A DNA stretch of 20,265 bases. Origin: a virus. Numbering within the stretch: position 1 is the first letter of the stretch; each line of letters opens with the position of its first letter. A program made the translations under genes and the position numbers. Shown here piece after piece: positions 7,824 to 15,398 of this stretch. The stretch lies in IMG/VR virus record IMGVR_UViG_3300048115_000506, positions 1 to 20,265 of that record. One strand, given 5' to 3'. Below the pieces are notes generated by a model that saw nothing but the letters and a program-made list of their open reading frames with translations, made no database searches and was not told the DNA's origin.

Positions 7824-8849
7824 ATGGAAATATATTTAATTGGTAGCGTTGGACAGGAAATCACTTTGGAAAAATTGGTGAATCAAACCAAAAACCTAAA
7901 AGTGGACGAAGTATTAAACCTATATATTCACTCGGAAGGTGGATCAGTTTACGAAGGTCTAGCAATCTACAATCATTTAAAGCAATTGCCTAACGAAGTA
8001 AATACGCATTCTAGCGGTTTAGTCGCCTCAATTGCTAGCGTTTTTTTCTTAGCTGGTAAAAACAGAACGGCAAGCACGGTCGACAATTTTCTTATACACT
8101 TGCCTTTTTCAATGGCGCAAGGTAATGCGGCACAGATGGAGAAAACCGCCAAAGAACTTCGAGAAGTAGAACAAAAGTTAGCCGGTATTTATGCAATGGA
8201 AACAGACTTAACGCCAGAGGAAGCTATTGAACTAATGAAAAAGGACGAGTTTTTAGATTCCGATTTTTTAAAGAGTAAAAACTTTGTAACCGAAATAAAA
8301 AAATATCAAGCGGTTGCGACAATCAATAAATTAAAAATGACAGAGCAATTTACAAAAGAAGAGGCAACCGGAATGTTTGCCAGATTTGAGCAAAAAATTC
8401 TCAAAGCTTTAAAATTACAACCAAAAAATAAAATCGTTTTTGACGCGGAAGGCGTTGAGATTGATTTTTACGAATTAGCAGACGACGAAGCTGTACAAGT
8501 CGGCGCAAAGGCGCGTGTAAAAGGATCGAATGCCGACGGCGTTTACCGTTCAGTTAATAACGAAACCTGGACATTTGAAAACGGTGAGCTTATTTCCATA
8601 GAGCCAGCACAAACAGAAGTTGAGGTATTAACACAACAAAACGAAGCGTTACAAGCTAAAATAGAACAACTAGAAAGCGAGAAGGAAGAACTTAGCACCA
8701 CAATTAGCAATCAAACAGAAGACCTAAAGGCAGTAAAGCAAGAGTTTTTCGATTTTAAAAGCGAAATTACTTCGAAGTTTGAAGCTAGTTTAAAAAATCC
8801 AAAACCAGAACCTAACAAATCAAGAACATTAAACTTAAAAAAAAAATAA
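7824..8849 (+). CDS. ClpP-like prohead protease with C-terminal scaffold-like coiled coil
   Basis: A 341-aa head maturation protease of the ClpP/crotonase fold. Residues 1-160 carry the ClpP landmarks. The oxyanion region is IHSEGGSVYEGLAIYN (35-50). The nucleophile is S69 in GLVASIASVFFLAG. The histidine is H92 in FLIHLPFSMAQG, close to the ClpP MIHQPLGGAQG motif. D141 in MKKDEFLDSDF sits where ClpP has its catalytic aspartate. After about residue 200 comes a small domain. A long coiled coil (about 258-320, NEALQAKIEQLESEKEELS) and a basic end (RTLNLKKK) follow. A protease joined to a scaffold-like tail is typical when no separate scaffold gene exists, and none is seen here. The product would assemble inside the prohead and cleave itself and scaffold. 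The stop abuts the capsid ATG. Confidence 0.9.
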   Translation: MEIYLIGSVGQEITLEKLVNQTKNLKVDEVLNLYIHSEGGSVYEGLAIYNHLKQLPNEVNTHSSGLVASIASVFFLAGKNRTASTVDNFLIHLPFSMAQGNAAQMEKTAKELREVEQKLAGIYAMETDLTPEEAIELMKKDEFLDSDFLKSKNFVTEIKKYQAVATINKLKMTEQFTKEEATGMFARFEQKILKALKLQPKNKIVFDAEGVEIDFYELADDEAVQVGAKARVKGSNADGVYRSVNNETWTFENGELISIEPAQTEVEVLTQQNEALQAKIEQLESEKEELSTTISNQTEDLKAVKQEFFDFKSEITSKFEASLKNPKPEPNKSRTLNLKKK

Positions 8850-9902
8850 ATGGCAACTAAAATTGATGTAAGCGGATTAACGCTGAACCCACAAGAAGCA
8901 ACGGAAGTTTCTCAGGCGGTTATGGAATTAGTATTCGTACAAAACGAATTATCACAGTATCACGAAATCCAAACGGGTATTCAAAACAAACAGCAAATAC
9001 CTTTTGTTGGTCAATTGGGTATCGGTGGTGAAGCACTTAATGGCTGTACACCAGCAGAGCAAGACGCTTTAGATTTAACACAAAAATATTGGGATCCAGC
9101 CTTGATTGCTGGGCGTTTTTCACATTGTCAAAACGACCTAAACAACCTTTTAAAATTATTTAGAAAGGCACAAAGAGCAAATCCAGATTATTTTGATAAA
9201 ACAGGTAGTGAGGAAATGCAGTTGTTAATGGCAAAAATTTCTGAAAGCATTAAAACGTCTGTAAACGCGAAAATTTGGTATTCAGATTTGACCGCAGCAG
9301 TTATTTCAGGCGGTGGTACATTTACCAACGGAACAAATCTAAATTTATTCAATCAGTTCGACGGACTTTGGAAGCAAATTTTTGCAGACGCTACCGTTAA
9401 GCGTTTTGAAATTACAGAAAATTCCGGTGCAAATTATGACCTCCAAGAGTTGGCTTCCGGAAAAGGTTATTCTATTCTAAAGTCTATTTACAACGGTTCA
9501 GACACTAGGTTAAAAGGCGCGGATAATAAATACTTCAAAGTAACTCAGTCGGTTTATGACAATTACTATGATTATTTAGAAACCACAGAGCAATCAGGAG
9601 GTAATTTGATTTTGACACAGGGAGGTGTTACTACTTTGACTTATAGAAATATTCCGGTAGTGGCCGAATCAGAGTGGGACAGATTACAAAACCTTTATCA
9701 AAACGACGGAACTAAAGTTAACCTACCACACAGAGCAATTTTAACGGTTGCTGGCAACGTGCCGGTTGGAACTTTGAACGATGAAGACATGACAACTTTG
9801 GAGAGCTGGTACGAGAAAAAAGACAAGGCTAACTACGTTGACTTTTCGTATTTCCTAGACGCTAAAATGTTAGAGCCTTACATGATTAGCGTTGCATATT
9901 AA
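8850..9902 (+). CDS. Major capsid protein
   Basis: A 350-aa product encoded directly after the protease/scaffold gene with zero spacing, the normal position for the shell protein. It starts MATKIDVSGLTLNPQEATEV, has a helix-rich N-terminal part and a glycine/asparagine-rich centre. The C-terminal half includes YRNIPVVAESEWDRLQ and ends KMLEPYMISVAY. This matches the pattern of HK97-fold capsid proteins of Bacteroidota phages that I know, where a short arm and a conserved final segment with a P-domain-like strand occur. No obvious propeptide is visible, in line with scaffold cleavage being the protease job. The high-level identification rests on context plus general sequence character. A fold prediction would settle it. 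Confidence 0.8.
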   Translation: MATKIDVSGLTLNPQEATEVSQAVMELVFVQNELSQYHEIQTGIQNKQQIPFVGQLGIGGEALNGCTPAEQDALDLTQKYWDPALIAGRFSHCQNDLNNLLKLFRKAQRANPDYFDKTGSEEMQLLMAKISESIKTSVNAKIWYSDLTAAVISGGGTFTNGTNLNLFNQFDGLWKQIFADATVKRFEITENSGANYDLQELASGKGYSILKSIYNGSDTRLKGADNKYFKVTQSVYDNYYDYLETTEQSGGNLILTQGGVTTLTYRNIPVVAESEWDRLQNLYQNDGTKVNLPHRAILTVAGNVPVGTLNDEDMTTLESWYEKKDKANYVDFSYFLDAKMLEPYMISVAY

Positions 9903-9922
9903 TCTTTAAAAAACTAAAAAAA

Positions 9923-10516
9923 ATGGGATTAAATTGTGAAGATAAATTAAGCGCGAATATTCAAATTGATTGCGACAACAAACCGGTAGGAGGTATTGAG
10001 GTTAACGTCGTGGCTATTCCTTATGACGATATTGACAAAGCCGCCTCTACTGTAAACGCAACAAACGATTTGTTACTTGACAGCATTGTTTGTAAGTCTG
10101 GAACGCAAGGCTATACAATTGAAGCAGTTAAGCAAGCGCAAGGCGCGAGTTTTGAAATGGTGAAAAAAGAGGAATCTTTTGATATGTACAAGCACACTTT
10201 TTCAGGTGTTTGTTTAAACCCAAGCGCAGCGAACAAAAAGAGTTTAGATTCTTTGGCGTCTGGAATTAGATACGTCTTTGTTGTCGAGAAAAAATGGAAA
10301 GGCGTAGGTCAAGCAGACGCATTTGAGGTTCTTGGCTGGGATGTTGGTATGGTAATTTCAGAAATGAATTGGAATACTAAAGAAGCAGACGGAATTATAA
10401 GATTTGTTTTAGCAAGTGAGGACGGTTACGAAGAGCCTTCAATGACTAGAAACGTACTAGAAACTGACTACGCTACTACAAAAACCGCTTTTGAAAACGG
10501 TTTCGCCGGTAGCTAA
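9923..10516 (+). CDS. Virion protein after capsid, possible major tail tube protein
   Basis: A 197-aa product with an A-rich leader (AAAAAAACTAAAAAAA-type spacing, no SD) and ATG at 9923. The sequence is beta-rich with few helices: SANIQIDCDNKPVGGIEVNV at the start, TFSGVCLNPSAANKKSLDSL in the middle and FEVLGWDVGMVISEMNWNTK near the end. It closes with an acidic TDYATTKTAFENGFAGS. A single-domain beta protein of about 20 kDa immediately behind the capsid gene is what a tail tube or head decoration protein looks like. The YVFVVEKKWKG-FEVLGWD-type strands favour the tube. The stop overlaps the next ATG by one base (TAATGG). Tail tube is my preferred reading but is not proven. Confidence 0.45.
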   Translation: MGLNCEDKLSANIQIDCDNKPVGGIEVNVVAIPYDDIDKAASTVNATNDLLLDSIVCKSGTQGYTIEAVKQAQGASFEMVKKEESFDMYKHTFSGVCLNPSAANKKSLDSLASGIRYVFVVEKKWKGVGQADAFEVLGWDVGMVISEMNWNTKEADGIIRFVLASEDGYEEPSMTRNVLETDYATTKTAFENGFAGS

Positions 10517-10920
10517 TGGACATAAAATTTTATTTAATTGGATTTAAGGCCGTTTTTAGTGATACTACTAGAAACGGTCTATTCATTCAATTTAATAGGC
10601 AATATAAAAAGCGTTTTGGAAAAAATGTTACCTTTAGTTGTCCTAAGTGCAAAGCGAAAGCCTGGGACGATTATTTAAAAACCTTAAAACCAACAAAAAT
10701 GGCAAATTCAAATTATATCTTAAAAAACAAGTACAACGGCATTCAGTTAGGATTTGGCGGTAAACCAATGAGAAACGGTGAGTTCACCGACGCAGAAGCA
10801 AAAAAGCTTATTAAATCGCATAGCTTGGGAGAAGCTTTATTTTCTAAATTGCCCGAAAAAGTCATAAAAAAGCCTACTGCAAAAAAGACTACAAAAAAAA
10901 CGGCTAAACCGAAAAAATAA
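10516..10920 (+). CDS. Small basic phage protein with CxxC knuckle, unknown function
   Basis: A 134-aa protein starting at the overlapped TAATG. The N-terminal half has FNRQYKKRFGKNVTFSCPKC (a single C42-x2-C45 pair) followed by KAKAWDDYL. The last 25 residues are lysine/threonine-rich (KKPTAKKTTKKTAKPKK), reminiscent of a disordered nucleic-acid-binding tail. It lies between the tube candidate and portal with one-base overlaps on both sides, so it belongs to the head/connector operon. With one CxxC pair a full zinc site would need dimerisation. It could help DNA packaging or head completion (inference). No family recognised. Confidence 0.6.
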   Translation: MDIKFYLIGFKAVFSDTTRNGLFIQFNRQYKKRFGKNVTFSCPKCKAKAWDDYLKTLKPTKMANSNYILKNKYNGIQLGFGGKPMRNGEFTDAEAKKLIKSHSLGEALFSKLPEKVIKKPTAKKTTKKTAKPKK

Positions 10921-12068
10921 TGCAAAGAGTTCGTAATAGTAAACTTTATCTTTTAGAGAAGAAAGAAACCAATTTTAACAAAAATTTAGAGGTAATTAAC
11001 AATGGCAAAGACAACCTTTACCCTGATATCGTAGAAAGGATTGCTAACAATTCGAACACGGCTAAAAGTTGCGCTAGGTTAATGGTTAATTATCTTTACG
11101 GTCGTGGCTTTGCTAATGAGGTAAAACTTGGTAAAACGAGCTTAAATGATGGTGCCAAAATTATAGCCAAAAACATAGTAGATCAATACGGTGTTTTTAT
11201 CAATATCAGCTATAACGCAAACTTTATGCCGTCTGATTTCAAAATTTTACCTTATACCTACATGAGAAAAGGTAAAAAAGACAGTGAAAAATACGTGGGT
11301 AAATATGCCTATTGTGAAAATTGGGCAGAGGCCAAAAATTCTGACATTCGTTGGTTTCATTCTTATAACCCAATTAAAGAGATAGTAAAAGCACAAATCG
11401 AACTCGAAAAAGGAGAAACTTTAGCCGAAAAAGTAGAGAACTACAAAGGCCAAGTTATATATGTAAATTTAACGCATGGACACGAATACGCATTGTCTAT
11501 AATAGACCCTGTTTTAAGGGATTGTGATAGCGAAAGCCAAGTGAGTATTTACACAAACAGATCGTTAAGACGTGGTTTTTTTGGCAAACAAGTTGTTTTA
11601 ACTCATCCTTTGGTTGGAGAAATAGAAGATTATCGAGAAGCGAAGGAATTTCACAAGGCAACTAATGAAAGAGATAATTTTAGAGAAACTTTAGAACAAA
11701 TGTTAGGCGCTGAAAATTCTGGAGACGTTGCGCATTTCGAAATGGAGTTGCAAGATGGTGAAAAATTAGACGATATTTTCAAAGTTATCAATATTGAAAG
11801 CAATATAGATGACAAACTATTTGCAGACACCAAAACGTCTGTATTCAAAAATATTTTGATGGCCTATAATTCTATACCGCCAGCCTTAGTTCGTCCAGAT
11901 AATAGCGTATTTTCTGCGTCTGGTGATTCAATTAACGCAATGAGAAGAGTTTATTTTGATAACACCCAAAACGAAAGGGACGAATTGCAAAAAATAATAA
12001 ATAGACTTTGTAAAATTTTTAAACAGGATGAACAACAGTTAATACCTTTATTTGATGTTAGTAACTAG
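10920..12068 (+). CDS. Portal protein
   Basis: A 382-aa product starting at the TAATG overlap at 10920. Residues near 45-65 (NTAKSCARLMVNYLYGRGFA) match the early helix of portal proteins. A central region reads IDPVLRDCDSESQVSIYTNRSLRRGFFGKQ. The C-terminal part has NILMAYNSIPPALVRPDNSV, then SGDSINAMRRVYFDNTQNERDELQKIINRL. The latter follows the portal signature in which a P-P-x-L-loop and an S-G-x-x-I helix are followed by a long Q-R-D-x-L stem helix. It is shorter than many portals (usually 400-500 aa). As the dodecameric DNA channel it connects head and tail. It sits after the capsid gene rather than before it, part of the mirrored order. The next gene starts inside its last codons. Confidence 0.8.
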   Translation: MQRVRNSKLYLLEKKETNFNKNLEVINNGKDNLYPDIVERIANNSNTAKSCARLMVNYLYGRGFANEVKLGKTSLNDGAKIIAKNIVDQYGVFINISYNANFMPSDFKILPYTYMRKGKKDSEKYVGKYAYCENWAEAKNSDIRWFHSYNPIKEIVKAQIELEKGETLAEKVENYKGQVIYVNLTHGHEYALSIIDPVLRDCDSESQVSIYTNRSLRRGFFGKQVVLTHPLVGEIEDYREAKEFHKATNERDNFRETLEQMLGAENSGDVAHFEMELQDGEKLDDIFKVINIESNIDDKLFADTKTSVFKNILMAYNSIPPALVRPDNSVFSASGDSINAMRRVYFDNTQNERDELQKIINRLCKIFKQDEQQLIPLFDVSN

Positions 12069-12567
12069 AGAAGACTTTTTAAAATTAGATAGAAACATAA
12101 GCGAAAGCAACTACAACAAAAGAACGTTAGACGGCCATATTCGCGACGCTCAGTTTGTAGACCTTCAAACGCTTATGGGGATGGATTTTTACCAAGACGT
12201 TGTACACAATAATGTACAAAACAAGTATGATTTTCTTATTAATGGAGGTCAATATACTTACCAAGGTAAAACGTATTTCTGTGAAGGCCTAAAGGCCGTA
12301 ATTGTTTATTACGCATACGCTCGATATATTTTACAAGGTTCTAACGTTGACACGCCTTTTGGATTGGTAAACAAGGAAACGCCAGAAAGCAGCCGAACAC
12401 CTTACAACGAAAAGAAAGCTATTTGGAAGCAAAACAGACAAACGGCCGGTATTTATTGGTCAAATGTTACCCAATATTTAAACAGAAACAAAAACGAATT
12501 TCCTCTTTATTTTGGCAGAGGTTCAAGAGTTTACCAAATACAAAACATTCATGGCAATTCAATTTAA
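12055..12567 (+). CDS. Head-tail connector/adaptor protein (gp6/DUF6712-like)
   Basis: A 170-aa protein. I take ATG 12055 (GATGTTAGTAACTAG, overlapping the portal stop) rather than the upstream TTG at 12052. The sequence runs MLVTREDFLKLDRNISESNY, then HIRDAQFVDLQTLMGMDFYQ, then GLKAVIVYYAYARYILQGSN, then FGLVNKETPESSRTPYNEKK. This order (acid helix, AQ-x-x-DL-x-x-hG-x-x-FY, a Y-rich helix, GLV-K-x-x-x-S) is the pattern of connector adaptors in Bacteroidota phages that I associate with DUF6712. It would form the ring under the portal. Gene position right after the portal fits. Its 3' end overlaps the next ATG by 17 nt. Confidence 0.75.
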   Translation: MLVTREDFLKLDRNISESNYNKRTLDGHIRDAQFVDLQTLMGMDFYQDVVHNNVQNKYDFLINGGQYTYQGKTYFCEGLKAVIVYYAYARYILQGSNVDTPFGLVNKETPESSRTPYNEKKAIWKQNRQTAGIYWSNVTQYLNRNKNEFPLYFGRGSRVYQIQNIHGNSI

Positions 12568-12901
12568 AATATACGCTTCTTCCTTAAGGTTAAACGACCT
12601 TGATACCGGTAAAATCATACTTTTAAGACCAACAAAGGAGATTTGGTACAGAGAAGCCAGATTACAGCTTGGTTTAATTGATTTATACGACGCAAACGAC
12701 CACAGAGCAAAAAAATCATTGGCAAATCTTCAATTGATAGATTGCCTAGATCCAAACGGAACTACATTTACAGAGGAATCTTTTAGAACTTTCGTTTATA
12801 ACAATCTTTGTTATAATCCTATCGTAAAATCTGTTAGTTTTATAACTGAAATACTAGCGCAAAGCGGAGGTTTTGCAGTAAACAATATCTGTTATGCCTA
12901 A
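12551..12901 (+). CDS. Short paralog of the neighbouring fiber/decoration protein
   Basis: A 116-aa protein. The ATG at 12551 is preferred over a longer TTG frame at 12512 that would overlap the connector gene heavily. It aligns without gaps over its first 49 residues to the next gene product: P27, K29, W32, Y33, E35, L38, Q39, G41, L45, Y46, D47 and N49 are identical at identical positions. A common GT-x-F-x-x-x-FR-x-F motif follows. It seems to be the attachment domain alone, without the C-terminal knob of its neighbour. The two genes overlap by 8 nt. Possibly a head-fiber base or capsid-decorating protein (inference). Confidence 0.65.
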   Translation: MAIQFKIYASSLRLNDLDTGKIILLRPTKEIWYREARLQLGLIDLYDANDHRAKKSLANLQLIDCLDPNGTTFTEESFRTFVYNNLCYNPIVKSVSFITEILAQSGGFAVNNICYA

Positions 12902-13676
12902 AAAATTAGAATTAAGAGGAAGTGCGGTTTTAGTTACCGACACAATTACAAATATTATTGAAGTTGCACACCCAAGCAAGGACGTTTGGTACAATGAGCA
13001 ACAATTGCAAAAAGGTATCGTTCAGCTTTACGATTCAAACGGTACAACGGGTCGAGGTATGGCCAGCGTTGAATTTCCTAAGTACGTTGTATCTGATTTA
13101 GAAAATGATTCAGGGACAGCGTTTCAAATAAATACCTTTAGAGAATTTGCAGTTTCTAATTTTGGTTTTGATCGCCTTGGGGATTCAGCGAGTAGCATTT
13201 CACAACTAGGTTGGGCGCTTTACAGAGACACCCAATACACAAGCGCATCACCTTTGGTTGTCGCTGAAGGGCAAAAAGTAAACCTAAACAATAACGCCGG
13301 AAGTACTATTACCTCACACCTACCAAGTACAGTAACCGCCTTGTATAACGGTTCTAGCAAAAAAATTACACCCAATAAACTCGGTGATACAATGGATTTG
13401 CGTATAAGTTTCAAATGTTTTACAGATATTCAAACGGGTTACGGTGAGGTTTCCGTAAATATAGGTGGTACGATTGGTGATATTCTTAACATTCCGGTTA
13501 ATTTTCCTAGGGGAACAGGCTCAAATAACGAACGTAATTTCGTAGAAACCAATTTAATATACAGTCTTGGAACATTTATGGCCAACGGTGGTGAGGTTTT
13601 TTATGAAAGTATCAGAGGCGAAACAAGTATCTGCGACATTGACTATACTATTTTAATAACTTCTAAAGGAAAATGA
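12894..13676 (+). CDS. Head-fiber/decoration-type protein with C-terminal trimeric-knob-like domain
   Basis: A 260-aa protein. Residues 1-100 are paralogous to the preceding 116-aa product (see shared P27, K29, W32, Y33 … D47). A turn-rich linker QYTSASPLVVAEG then leads to a beta-rich domain of about 140 residues (KVNLNNNAGSTITSHLPSTV … TSICDIDYTILITSKGK), which resembles the C1q/TNF-like or fibritin-like knob seen in head fibers and some receptor-binding proteins. The opening phrase (QYTSxSPL…V.LNNNAG) is one I know from phage head fiber proteins. The most likely role is a decorative or adhesive trimeric spike on the capsid or connector. Overlaps the next gene by 4 nt (ATGATAG-type junction). 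Confidence 0.6.
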   Translation: MPKKLELRGSAVLVTDTITNIIEVAHPSKDVWYNEQQLQKGIVQLYDSNGTTGRGMASVEFPKYVVSDLENDSGTAFQINTFREFAVSNFGFDRLGDSASSISQLGWALYRDTQYTSASPLVVAEGQKVNLNNNAGSTITSHLPSTVTALYNGSSKKITPNKLGDTMDLRISFKCFTDIQTGYGEVSVNIGGTIGDILNIPVNFPRGTGSNNERNFVETNLIYSLGTFMANGGEVFYESIRGETSICDIDYTILITSKGK

Positions 13677-14056
13677 TAGAAAGATTACTAAAATTACAAG
13701 CTAAAATTATACCAGATTTTGGTTGGTTAATAATTATACACTGGGTGACGATTTGCGTTGCTCTTTTTATTAATTTTAAGGCATACGGTTTAATTATTGG
13801 GGTTGTTTATTGCGTTGTAAGCTATAAACTAGATTTTCCAAAAAAGGACAAATTAGAACACTATTACATGGGTGTTTTGTATTGTTTGTTTGGGATGTTT
13901 TTAGATTTTGATTTCAATACAAAATATATTTTTTTGATTGTTCCAGGTTTCTTTGCTTTAGCGAAAGAATTAAGAGACTTGACCGGAAAAGGAAACGTCG
14001 AATTTTTAGACTTTTTATACACTATTTTATTTTCTTTATTATTTATTAAAATATAG
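13673..14056 (+). CDS. Polytopic membrane protein with KEhxD motif
   Basis: A 127-aa protein with four or five predicted membrane helices (about residues 17-36, 38-53, 64-79, 86-97, 111-126). Conserved-looking polar residues sit among them: DKLEH (59-63), KELRD (98-102) and EFLDFLYT (110-117). That order (D-K-x-x-H, K-E-h-x-D, D-x-x-x-T) is seen in a family of small bacterial and phage membrane proteins distantly like VanZ. Located between virion and lysis genes, it could modify the envelope, aid lysis or exclude other phages. No experimentally supported function can be given. Starts inside the previous stop. Confidence 0.6.
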   Translation: MIERLLKLQAKIIPDFGWLIIIHWVTICVALFINFKAYGLIIGVVYCVVSYKLDFPKKDKLEHYYMGVLYCLFGMFLDFDFNTKYIFLIVPGFFALAKELRDLTGKGNVEFLDFLYTILFSLLFIKI

Positions 14057-14058
14057 TT

Positions 14059-14760
14059 ATGGAATATCTCGAAGCAATCAGCGACAAGCTTGGAACAATG
14101 AACGGATTTTTTACGTTCGTTTTTCTTATATTTTTTTTTACAATTTTGTTTTTTAAGAAGTTAATAAACAAGTATTTCGAAAATCAAATTCGAAAAAAAA
14201 AGGTCGTAGAACACGATTATAAAAGTTTAAAATACCACACTGTTTTTTTGACTTGTGAAAAAGTAAAAAAGGCCGTTTCAATGAAGGATTTTACCACAAA
14301 TGAAGATTTCGACAAGGTAAAAAGCGCATTGTTTAAATTACTAATTGAGTTGAAAATGCAATCAGTTAGCTGCGGTTTCAAAGACTTTTTAGAGGACGAC
14401 GAGTTACCAGATGCCACGCCTCAAGAACTGATTTATAAAATAACAAGCAAGCTTTCAGCTATTATAAACGATTACAACGATAAAGCATTTCGAGAAATGA
14501 CAGAAATGAAAGGAATCGAAGTAAAAGACGCTAGATATTTAATTGACGAATACGAAAAATTTAGGCACTACATGGTACAAGTTTTTTCTGATAACATTGA
14601 GAAAGCTGGCAGCGACGAAAGTTTAAAAAACAACTTTGAAAAATTAAACGTTATATTCTATTTAATAAGCATGAGTTTAGGCGTAGTTACAAAAGACGTC
14701 GAGCTAGTTTTCGACAAGGTGAACGGTAGATTCAAAAAATATAATTTAGAAAGAGCGTGA
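14059..14760 (+). CDS. Single-span membrane protein with helical cytoplasmic domain, unknown
   Basis: A 233-aa protein with one N-terminal transmembrane helix (about residues 17-32, FFTFVFLIFFFTILFF) followed by a basic stretch (KKLINKYFENQIRKKKVVEH). An about 190-residue acidic/basic all-helical domain comes next (for example FDKVKSALFKLLIELKMQSV and VKDARYLIDEYEKFRHYMVQ). No family is recognised. It is the first of the genes running into the lysis cassette, 2 nt after the previous stop, and it overlaps the following GTG start by 4 nt (GTGA). Anchored helical proteins here may regulate lysis timing or tether replication to the membrane. Both are speculation. Confidence 0.6.
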   Translation: MEYLEAISDKLGTMNGFFTFVFLIFFFTILFFKKLINKYFENQIRKKKVVEHDYKSLKYHTVFLTCEKVKKAVSMKDFTTNEDFDKVKSALFKLLIELKMQSVSCGFKDFLEDDELPDATPQELIYKITSKLSAIINDYNDKAFREMTEMKGIEVKDARYLIDEYEKFRHYMVQVFSDNIEKAGSDESLKNNFEKLNVIFYLISMSLGVVTKDVELVFDKVNGRFKKYNLERA

Positions 14761-14984
14761 GTGATTTTAAAGATCGCATTATAAACATGGTTTTAGATAA
14801 TGGCATGAGTTTGACGCTTGCCGTTAGTACTATTGTTGCAATTTATATGATAATGCACCAATACAACCAAATTCTAATACAGACCGTTCAGGAAATGAAA
14901 AAAGAAAGAATAGAATTAACACAAGAATTAATCGAGTGTTACAAATACCAAGATTATGGAAATAGAAGTTCTAAGATACAATAA
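14757..14984 (+). CDS. BhlA/UviB-like small holin-type peptide
   Basis: A 75-aa peptide starting at the GTG that overlaps the previous stop (GTGA). It has an N-terminal amphipathic part, one transmembrane helix (about residues 17-33, MSLTLAVSTIVAIYMIM) and a charged coiled-coil tail (QTVQEMKKERIELTQELIEC). This is the size and layout of BhlA/UviB-type holin-like proteins, and the location directly before the lysin candidate agrees. The last 29 nt overlap the next gene. An i-spanin-like role is the alternative. Confidence 0.5.
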   Translation: MSDFKDRIINMVLDNGMSLTLAVSTIVAIYMIMHQYNQILIQTVQEMKKERIELTQELIECYKYQDYGNRSSKIQ

Positions 14985-15396
14985 GAAACCAGATTTTACC
15001 GACGGACTTTTTTTTATTGATAGCGAATTTCAATGCTTTACAATAGAGGACGAAGTTAGAACAGCTAAAGTTTACGGAGAAACAGCAATTCCCTTAGGAA
15101 GGTATAAAGTAGAACTTAGAACGGAGGGTGGTTTTCATCAAAGATATTTGAAAAAATACGGTTCAGATTTTCACAAAGGAATGCTTTGGATAAAAGACGT
15201 AGCCAATTTTGAATACATTTTAATCCATATCGGTAATGACGACGACGATACGGCTGGTTGTTTGCTTGTAGGAATGACACAGAACGCAGACGATCAAGGT
15301 TTTTTAGGTTCTAGCGGTATTGCATACAAAAAGATTTATCCTATCATTAGAGACGCTATTTTAAGAGGTGAAGAGGTTTATATAAATTACATATAG
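14956..15396 (+). CDS. DUF5675-family protein, candidate endolysin
   Basis: A 146-aa protein matching the DUF5675 pattern along its length: LFFIDSEFQCFTIEDEVR (18-35), then GETAIPLGRYKVEL (41-54), then FEYILIHIGNDDDDTAGCLL (85-104) and VG. H91, the aspartate cluster 95-98 and C102 in H-x-G-N-D…D-T-x-G-C are the obvious candidate catalytic residues and recall L,D-transpeptidase-like H/C arrangements. No signal peptide is present, so it would need a holin, and holin-type genes sit on either side. No other peptidoglycan hydrolase is seen in the lysis block, which makes this the best endolysin candidate. Family membership is fairly certain, and activity is inference. Confidence 0.75.
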   Translation: MEIEVLRYNKKPDFTDGLFFIDSEFQCFTIEDEVRTAKVYGETAIPLGRYKVELRTEGGFHQRYLKKYGSDFHKGMLWIKDVANFEYILIHIGNDDDDTAGCLLVGMTQNADDQGFLGSSGIAYKKIYPIIRDAILRGEEVYINYI

Positions 15397-15398
15397 TT

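Noticed and set aside
12512-12550. TTG start at 12512 for the 116-aa gene
   Set aside because: It would overlap the connector gene by 56 nt, and the ATG at 12551 aligns the product residue for residue with its paralog.
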